From Setophaga petechia (lineage: Eukaryota; Chordata; Aves; Passeriformes; Parulidae): a DNA stretch of 64,000 nt. The stretch covers positions 19,480,235 to 19,544,234 of the forward strand of contig JANCRA010000005.1 of NCBI GenBank assembly GCA_024362935.1. The letters run 5' to 3'. Below are positions 53,201 through 62,200 of this stretch, one piece after another (the first letter of the stretch is position 1; each line of letters starts with the position of its first letter). Under the pieces are notes generated by a model. That model was given only the letters and a program-made list of their open reading frames with translations. It ran no database searches and was not told the origin of the DNA. A program made the translations under genes and the position numbers.

Positions 53201-56200
53201 AGTGCACAGAGGCACTGTTAATCCCCTGAGGTATTCTTCTTTGATTGTTGGGATGCTGCAGTGAAACATGGCTTAAAAGGAAGTTACCTAATTACATGTT
53301 AATTATTCAGTATTAAATGTGTCTCATTTTACTAGTAGAATTGATTTATTTGAATTGATAGAGACAAATTCATCTGAGATTCTGAAAACAAAGGTTGGCA
53401 TTTTCTTTCACATAGTTACTGTAGAAAAAAATCCAATTATGTAGCACTTTCCATTTGTGTCCCCTGTTACTTTCTATTTATATTCTGTGACATCTGCAGA
53501 ACTGCATTGCCATTCAAGCTTGCCTGGAAGTAATTAGGTGAAATTTAGAAACAGTTATGTTAATGAACTAGGATAGAACAGCATCCACTGTGCTGTCTTT
53601 AGCTGTTTGACTGCAGGATAAACAAAAAAAAGGAGAAAAATAAACCAAGCAAAGTGTTCTAAAAACAGCAGATAGAGCTCTTAATGTGTCTGAGGGACTG
53701 TCCAGAGAGTCAAAAAAGTGGTGTTGGTTTCAGCTCCAGATGTCTTCCTGCCCCTGGTTATAGCTCCTGGTTACAGCTCCTCTGAGCTTCACCAGCACTG
53801 CCCAAGGGTGAGACCATGGTTTATCTTGTGATGTGGAACTCTGTGTAAGCAGAGATTTTTTAAAACTTCATAACCTTCAAAAGGGACTTGATAAGAACAA
53901 AACTAAACCACTCAGTTCTAGGTTAATAGTAGCCTTTAACAAATTACAGTTATATTTGTGAAGATCTGTCTGTCTGAATTTTATAAAAACCAAATGTGAT
54001 CTGTTCCAGGCAAGCTGCTGAACTACTTATCATAGTGAAAAATTGTAAATTGGTTCAGTTTTTAATCATAAATGCTGAGATTGATTTCTTCAATAGTTTT
54101 CATATCTCTGAGGCGGCTGATGGGATTTTTAAAGTTTTTTAATGCATCCTGCTAAGTATTCAGATGATCTTTTCTGTCTTTCTTACAATGTGTGTCTTAG
54201 CAGGATGCCATTTTGTCCTTCATGAAACATTCCTTAGTTAGACTTAAAAAGAAGCTCAGAGTCTTAATGCAAGGTGACATATATTTCCTAACACTCAATC
54301 TTCTGAACCCAGATAGAAAAATAAATTAGGTACTGATCTCTTGAGAATGTATATGCTGGGTCAGGGCAAAGATTATTAGCATACTAATGGTTGCTTTGAT
54401 ACCCAGGGGCCTCTTTGACACAACGTGTGCAGCAGGACAAATGTTGACTACAGTCAGTGGAGATTGTGAACTATGTGTACTGTGTTTACAAAGCCCTTCT
54501 GGTCTGGGGGCTTTGCTGGGTGGAGGAAATAACAGAATGCATCCTTAGCTCTGGAGAGTAGAAATGAAATTAAATTCAGGTAGCAATGCATTCTGCAGTA
54601 CATCAATGTTTTTAGCAGATTGATCAGTAGTTTGTTAGGAGGTAGGAAGTGCTAGGTTTTTTACTGTGTGTTTCTACTTCTGTTGGTTCTGTTTAGCAAA
54701 GAGCTAAATAATTAACTTTTTAAAAACTCTTGGGAGCTACAGGGTTTGGCTCTTCCCTGGATTTCTGTCGCAGTTGAAATTTGTCCATCCTCCTTCAGTG
54801 GTTTAAGGTTCATATTTATTCAGATTTGTGAAATAATTCCTAAGGACAAAGAAAAGTTCCAGAACCCACTGGAAGAGGATGAGGTAAACTACGACATAGA
54901 CAACTCTCCTGACAGAAACCTGGTGAACTGATAGCAGCACAATGTGTCTTACCTTGTAGTTTTCACTGGCTCCTTCTTTACACACTGCCATCGTTAGGAC
55001 AAGCCTGGGAAATCAATTAGGTTAAATCTTTGGAGCTAGTTTAAGTGAGTAATTGAGGTTTATCAGAGTCCATTCAAAAGAAGTGAGGAGTTTTGTTTGA
55101 TACCAGTTTTCTGGTATGCCTACATATTTGAAATGTTAATTTTTTGCCAATATCCCTTTGTTTTCTTTTACTAGCTCAGGTGGAAATTACTTTATTAGGA
55201 AGTCTTCCTTGGTGCTAGTAGCTTACTTTCCTTGGAATTTTATTGTTTACCAGAGTAGCCTAGCTACATCCACATCTGAAGGAAATCTTAAGTGCATGCT
55301 TCCTTCAGTTGTGAAGGAAGCATGCACTTAATCACTGAGCTCTAAAACTAAATTAGCCTGATTTTATGTGCCTGTTCCCCATAGGTAATAAAAGTATAAA
55401 TTGCATATATTGAACTGATTTTAAACACCTTTTAAATCCGAAGTTTTTTTCCTTCAAGCTAAAAAATAGGCAATTTGTGATGAATTAATGGTATTTTGTA
55501 AATTAAATATTGACAGATTCTGTTGACTTCCATTGAATTGCTCTAAATCAGATTGATACATTGTATTCTCTTTCTACACTTCTGAAAAATATTGAATAGT
55601 TGCATATTTTCTGTTGCATTGACAATATTTTAGAAAAGGAGGGAAAAGAAAGCTGGAACTCTAGTCCTTGTCATTTCTTGCATTTGATACAAAGGTGTGA
55701 TGCATGATCACGCATTACACAATTATGAGGTGATGTTCAGTATAAAAAATAGTATTTAGTGTTTGCTTCCTCCCTTCTCTGCTACCATTTGCTTCTAAGT
55801 TTCCTGGATGTTTTGGACATTTGCAGTTGATGCATTGTGTTTTTATTTCACTGTACATCTGGCTGCCACTAGATGGTGATAGACATGTGTACAATATTAA
55901 CAGCTGCACGTCAGTGAAGATCAGGGCTCATTTTCATATGACCCTCAATAACTGACTAGGAAATCAGTACTCACTAGAACAGTGTAATTTTGATTCAGCC
56001 CTGTGAGCAAGAGCATTGCATGGAGCTTTTTATAGCAAAGAAAAATTCTGCCTGGCACCCAACACGCCTTTCCTTATGGCAGCAGCCTCCTGTGCCAAGC
56101 TTGTAGTAGACTTTCAGAAGACAGCAGTTCTCCTGAAAACAATTCTGCATGAGGACTGTTACTGTACTCAAGGTTTTGGATTCTCTATTCAGTACTTCAG

Positions 56201-59200
56201 GCTACTTAATCAGAGGGATAAAGTGTGTGGTTGAAGTTAGGGAAGAGGTGTTTTCCTTTAGAAAAATTTTGTTCTAGGAAAGACACAAAGAACCCACATA
56301 TTGTAGCTCAAGAGGCTGACTGTGTTTCTGAGCAGCCAGGAGTGGCTCATTTAGTTCTAAGGTGCTTTTCTTTCAAATCAATAAAGAATTCTTCACTTTG
56401 ATTGTAACATAACATAAAATGGCTTGCCTGAAATCAACACCACCAATTGTCATGTGATCGAAGCTGTGTGAAGTGCAGTGGCTTTGATGCTTCAGAGCTG
56501 GGCCTTAGCCTTGAACATTTCTGTGCACCTAGGAAGGAGCAATGTGGACCATGAAGAAAACAAAGTCATTTTTCCTTCTAATGGTTGCTTCAGTCAGCTG
56601 ATCTGGTTTTACTAGGGGATCATATTGTTGCCCTTCATCTCTCTATGTTCAAAGTGTTCAGTATATCTAATGAGATAGAAGTTAGATCTCTGTTTTATAG
56701 AAGTTTTTAAGATATCAAGTTTAATACAAAACCCAATTGAAACATTTAATTCCACAGGGAGTAATTTTGCTTATTGAAAAAAACATGTACTTAATTTTGT
56801 AGGTGTCTTTCTTCGAAGCAGAAAAGTTTGTTTCAAGCAACTGACAATGTTTTAGTTGTAGATAAACTAGAGAAATTATTTTGTAGTTTTTTCTTCACTA
56901 CCTCAATGCAGATGGGTTGGACATCCTCAGATGGAAATCCTCAATTGGATTTCTTTACTTCTGTATAATATGAATTTTGTATATGTTTTTAGAATCACCA
57001 GATGCTGACATTGCCATGGAGGTAGCTACATCTGAACAGCATGTTTCTGAGGCAATATATGACTGCGTTATTTGTGGACAAAGTGGCCCTTCTACTGAAG
57101 ACAGACCTACAGGATTAGTTGTACTATTACAGGCATCCTCAGGTATGAATGTGTGACTTGTAGGTAAAACAGTGTTTCTGCAGCTTGTAGCACGTGTGCA
57201 TAAATCCTGTTGTGTCTCATGAAGTCTGGAAGCACGGGGTTTCCTATTTTTTTTTTGTGGATGGTCCTCTATGAGACACATAAGGAACTTTTTAAAAGTT
57301 TGGGGAAAGAGCAAATTGTTTAATTCCCTCCTATTTTATATTAGCTTTTGCAAATGCAGAAGTACATTACAGACCTGTAGGAAAATCAGTCCTAGAAGGA
57401 AAAGTAAATTAAACAGCCATCAATGTATCTGCGTGTAGTTACAAATGTAGATATGAGTACCCAGTGGATATAGGTGTGTGTGTGTATATATATTTATGTA
57501 TATATATTATGTGCAAGTGCAAAAGAACAACTTTCAGTCTTTAGATCTTTTAGTAAGTTATTACTTTTTAACATCAACAAAGCACATTCTAGTTACAAAC
57601 CAAAATGGCCTGGTAGTTTTCTGAGTTGTTCAGCCTGCTGTTACCCACGGCCCTGTGTGTTCCCTCTCCTGTGGCAGTGCTGGGGCAGTGCCGCAATAGC
57701 ACGGAGCCGAGGAGGCTGCCCACGACTGAAGAGGAGCAGATCTACCCCTGGGACACCTGTGCAGCCCTGCACGACGTCAGGCTCACCACGCTGCAGCGCT
57801 ACTTCAAAGATGTAAGCATTGCAACTAGGCTGGCACTTAACAACAATGGATGTGAAAAGATAAATCAAATTGCAACTTAGAGTTCTCCTAGCTTCATTTC
57901 TACATTTAGCAAATGCTTTTTCATGTTGCGGTCATTCTGAAGTGTTTACCTTTGATAGGCTCCTTATTTTTAAATAGTTTCTGGCTTTCTCCCATTGTAT
58001 TTTTGTCAGTAGGCATCCAGTATATCTACAGCTACACAGTCATTAAACATCCACACAGATACTCTCTAGAAGAAGGTATTTCACACTCCAGTATGACCAC
58101 ACAATTGAAATTTGGGTTCACTGTCTAAGCAGACACCAATTCTCTTGTAGCCGTTCAGAAAACCCAGTCAAGGAATTGCTCTTAATCAGGTAAAAGTATT
58201 TTGGAAGTGCAGAGTAAGTGGAAATAGTTGTTTTAATCTGTGACAGGTTTCTGAGCACTACAGAGAAGGGGAGTATGAGTGGATGGGAAAGAGAAACCTA
58301 TAGAATGCATCTGCATCCTCTTCTACTGAATCCTCAACTCTGCACAATATCTGAAGTTCAATTTTACATTAATTGATAGTAGATATCTGCTTTGCAGTTC
58401 TGTTAGCTGTTCCAAACAGTTTTACACCACTTCACAAAGCCAAGTTACAGCTTTTCCCATTTAATTTTGAGAACCAATTCTTGTTGCTTAGCAGGACATA
58501 CTCAATTGTAGACCTTAGCAGAAGGGCTGCCTGTGACTTCCCTTGCTAATGCCTAAAAGAGCTGTGTAAGATAATACACAACTGTTCTGAGAAATCATTT
58601 TCAGGGAGAATAATATGGAACCTTTGATCCTAAATTAGCTTCTATAGACTAGTCCTAGGTGAGATGCCAGCTTTTCAGTTATCTGACTAAATAATGAGCC
58701 TTAAGAAGCTTGAAGATTGTCTTTAAAGTGGAAAACCAGGCAATTTTTATTCTAACACAGTTGCTAGCTTTTTCGTAATGACATCCACAGATAATTAAAA
58801 TTTGCCAACTGCAGCCAAGCCCATTTATGTAGATTAATGTAGAGTAAAATTCTTAATTGTTTTGATACAGTCCTAAAAATTGGACATTTTTTTTCAGAAA
58901 GCATCTTATTCTAAGGAAAATATGCATTTCCTTGCTAGAAAGTGAAATTCTGAAAGACCTAAGCAAAAAAATTTTTTTTAACAAACTATTTTTTAGCTGA
59001 GAAAGAATTTGTGGACATGCTTTTCTTCTTTTGACATTGATGATACTGGGTTCATGTATCAGTTAATTAGTATTTTTTCTGGCTGAAGTGATAAAAAGCA
59101 TTGAAGAAGTGCTGAAGTGGAGCTTTATTTCTACATGTTGACATACTACAAGTGGAAGGAGTTCCAAGCAAATTGTTACCCAAACCTTGGTCTTACTAAA

Positions 59201-62200
59201 GCATGTATTTCCCTTTCTGTGCAGTAACACTACCAACAGGTTAGTCCAAAATGCACTGTAATGCAATGAGCAAATGCATCCTACTTTCAAACATTCCAGC
59301 CCTCATTCAAACATCAGTTGAATTAGCTATTTTTGTTTTCAGGTCACTACTATACTAAAAAAATCTCTGCTTGAAAGAATTATTCCTTAAATTGCTTTGG
59401 ACATAAAAATGGAAATATTTGCTAGTGTCTTGAGTGTCTTGTTCAGCTGAGCTAAGCAATAAGAACTACTTTTGTGTATCAACTGTGTCCTCCCCAACAA
59501 GTGTCCTCTCTCTAATAGATTTTGGGAGGCAAGTGAATAATTTCACTTAGATGTAAATATTTTAAATGATGAATCATGCTCTAGCTTATTCTGCTAGAAG
59601 AAAAAAATCCACAAAAGTACCATTGAAAAGCTACATGCTGCATAGAGATTAGGCAAAACAGATCACTTCTTTCCATAGAGATTCCATCTTGCACTTTCTT
59701 AGCTGGAATTTCATGCTTGCTGTCAAGGAAGAGAGTTCTTCTTGCCCATTTAAGGAAAAATCATTTAAAGTGATTATTTTTAAGATGGAGAGATATGACT
59801 AAAGATTAGGAGATAAAATTTCATATTCTGAATTAATAGGATTGTTTCCAGAATCACACAATACTCTGTAACCAATAGCTTGATACAGGTGTGCTCCATC
59901 CCAAGCCTATGGCTTGCTTTGGACTCTCCTTTATTTCTGAGCTCAAGGGTAATAGAATAAAGTCTTTTTGGGTAAGACTTTGAGGTTGTTTTGTTCTTTA
60001 GTTTTTTGTTTGTGTTTTGGGTTTTTTTTTTCTTTTTTCTTTTTGCAACTGCTGCTCAGTAGCCTCATTAGATATATGCAGTAAATAATGCTTTTTCTGA
60101 ATGACATATTGGTCCTGTGGGGCCTAGCCAGGTGTATCATACAATCTTATTAATACTGCAGTCTACTGAATCAGGCAGCAGCCAGACAAAGTCTTTCTTG
60201 TTTTATGACCTGAGAGGCTTACAGCACATTATGCATGACAGGTTGAGGTGTGGTAAACAGGAGCATGTCCCATAGCTAAAATTTGTAAATTTGTTTTGAT
60301 TTCCTGCTCATATGCAGGGGGATAAAAAAAAGATACTGGGATGCCCTTAGAAAATGCAGGTATCAGAGTTGTTCATGGTACTCTGATTTTGCATCATATA
60401 TTAAGACTGTTTTAGGGCCACTTCACATTAAAAATTATTTTCCAATTCTAGTAGCCATAAATCTTTCTCTGTTCTTCAAATATGTATCCAGAATGTACAT
60501 TTCGGTCTGTGTATGAAATTTTTGAGAAATGGAAATTTAATACTTAGACTGACCATAGTTTGATATGCTGCAAGAGATTTTTCAAGAGTTTTTTATAAAT
60601 TTGCCAGATGTGATTGTTTCTTCAGATCATTATTTTCTGAAAAAAAATACCAGTGGGGTGATTTTTTTGGACTTGTGGGCCGTAAGTGCAATCTTCCAAT
60701 AAGGCCAATGTTTTTTAAACAAACCTACAATACAGCCAAGCTCCCTAAACAAGTATTTGTTCTCTTTTCCAGTTATGATGAGTTATATATGATGCTGTTC
60801 AACAACTCATTAAAACCCCTAAGTGTTCCCAATGTATTTTAATAAGAGACTGTGGTTTAATTATATAACTATGGTATTGTTATTTTGGTTATCTACAAAA
60901 CTGAATGAAATGTGTTGGAACAGTATATGGCCCTTGTAAATGGGATCACTTCTGCTACTGGAACAGCTGTTGGAGTTAGACCCACCTTCATGCAGTAATA
61001 CCAGAGATTCCTTAAAGAAGTTATCTTAACTGACAAGAATTGCAGAAGTTTAACTATTGGAAAGAATAGCAAAAGAGCTGCCACGTCAGTCAGCATAAAT
61101 AAACACTTTTTATAAATTCTTTTTTTCTGTATTTCCTCAGGATATCTTTAATTAGGTAGCATGCAAATAGAAATCTGTCTATCATGAAAATAGTGATGTT
61201 TTAATAAATACTTTTATGGCTTTATATGTTATAGTTGTTTTCTCTTCCTGTTGTTGCTTTGCTTTAGAGTTCCTGCCTGCAAGCAGTGTCCATAGGCTGG
61301 GAAGGAGGTGTTTATGTCCAAACCTGTGGTCACACTTTACACATAGATTGTCACAAATCCTACATGGAATCCTTACGGGTGAGTAAAACTGAGGCTCAGA
61401 GTTGTTTGTTTGGATCTGAACTGCTGTTACTGAAATCACCTGGATTTATGCTGTTCAGATCAATTCAATCCCATGTTTTGTATGCCTGTACAGAATAGTC
61501 AAGAGCTTAATCTCTTACTGCATCTTGACATTATTAACAAAAGTACTTTGTTTTCTGTTATCCTGATATATCAGAAGAAATCTCATGCAAAATTAACCAG
61601 CACAAAAAAATAAAGACTAAATGATGACTCCTTCTTTCATATGAACCAGCATTTTTGTTCAAGATTAATTTACAGGATATTTCTTCAGGTTTTGAGTTTG
61701 GTGGATCTTTTGGTGGGGGTTTGTTTGTTTGAGGGAGGGGGATGGTTGGTGGAGGAGGGTGTTTGTGGGTTTTGTTAGTTTGTTTTTCTGCTTTAGGATT
61801 TTTTTGGTAATTTTTGTTGGTTTCTTTTCCTTTTGAAAAAAACTGTGAGCAATTCCTTGTATTTTTAGTATCAGCATTGCTCCTACTCTGTGAAACTTAA
61901 CCTCTAAAGAAACTAGAAGGTGTGCCAACTTGGATCCCATGATGAATTCTTTTCCATATTCATTTAAATTTGCTTGCAGCAGTAATTGTATCATCAAGAT
62001 AAATATAAAATAACATTAAAATCACATAAAGAATACAGCAGCAAAATCTGGACTTTCATGATAGAGTCTCACTTTACAGAATTTTGGAAAAGAAGTTTTT
62101 TTGCACCATATAAATTCTGAAGTCATTTTTTTGGTGGATTCTCTATTAAACATGAAACAAACTGTTACTCTATGTAATTGTATTCTTGAAGATTCTAGAT

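Larger units (their letters stand above)
50506..56992 (+). other. UBR3: Intron 24 (6.5 kb)
   Basis: It contains a CR1 tail (51419-51530), a TA-rich microsatellite (about 51805-51850), a 13-bp tandem duplication (about 53755-53781), a cryptic-exon-like segment (54824-54883) and a perfect 20-bp-stem hairpin (55288-55331). The rest is AT-rich without recognised content. The acceptor is TTTTTAG. Confidence 0.78.

Noticed and set aside
55288..55331. Hairpin considered as a microRNA precursor
   Set aside because: The 20-bp perfect stem with a 4-nt loop is too short and too perfect for a Drosha/Dicer substrate.
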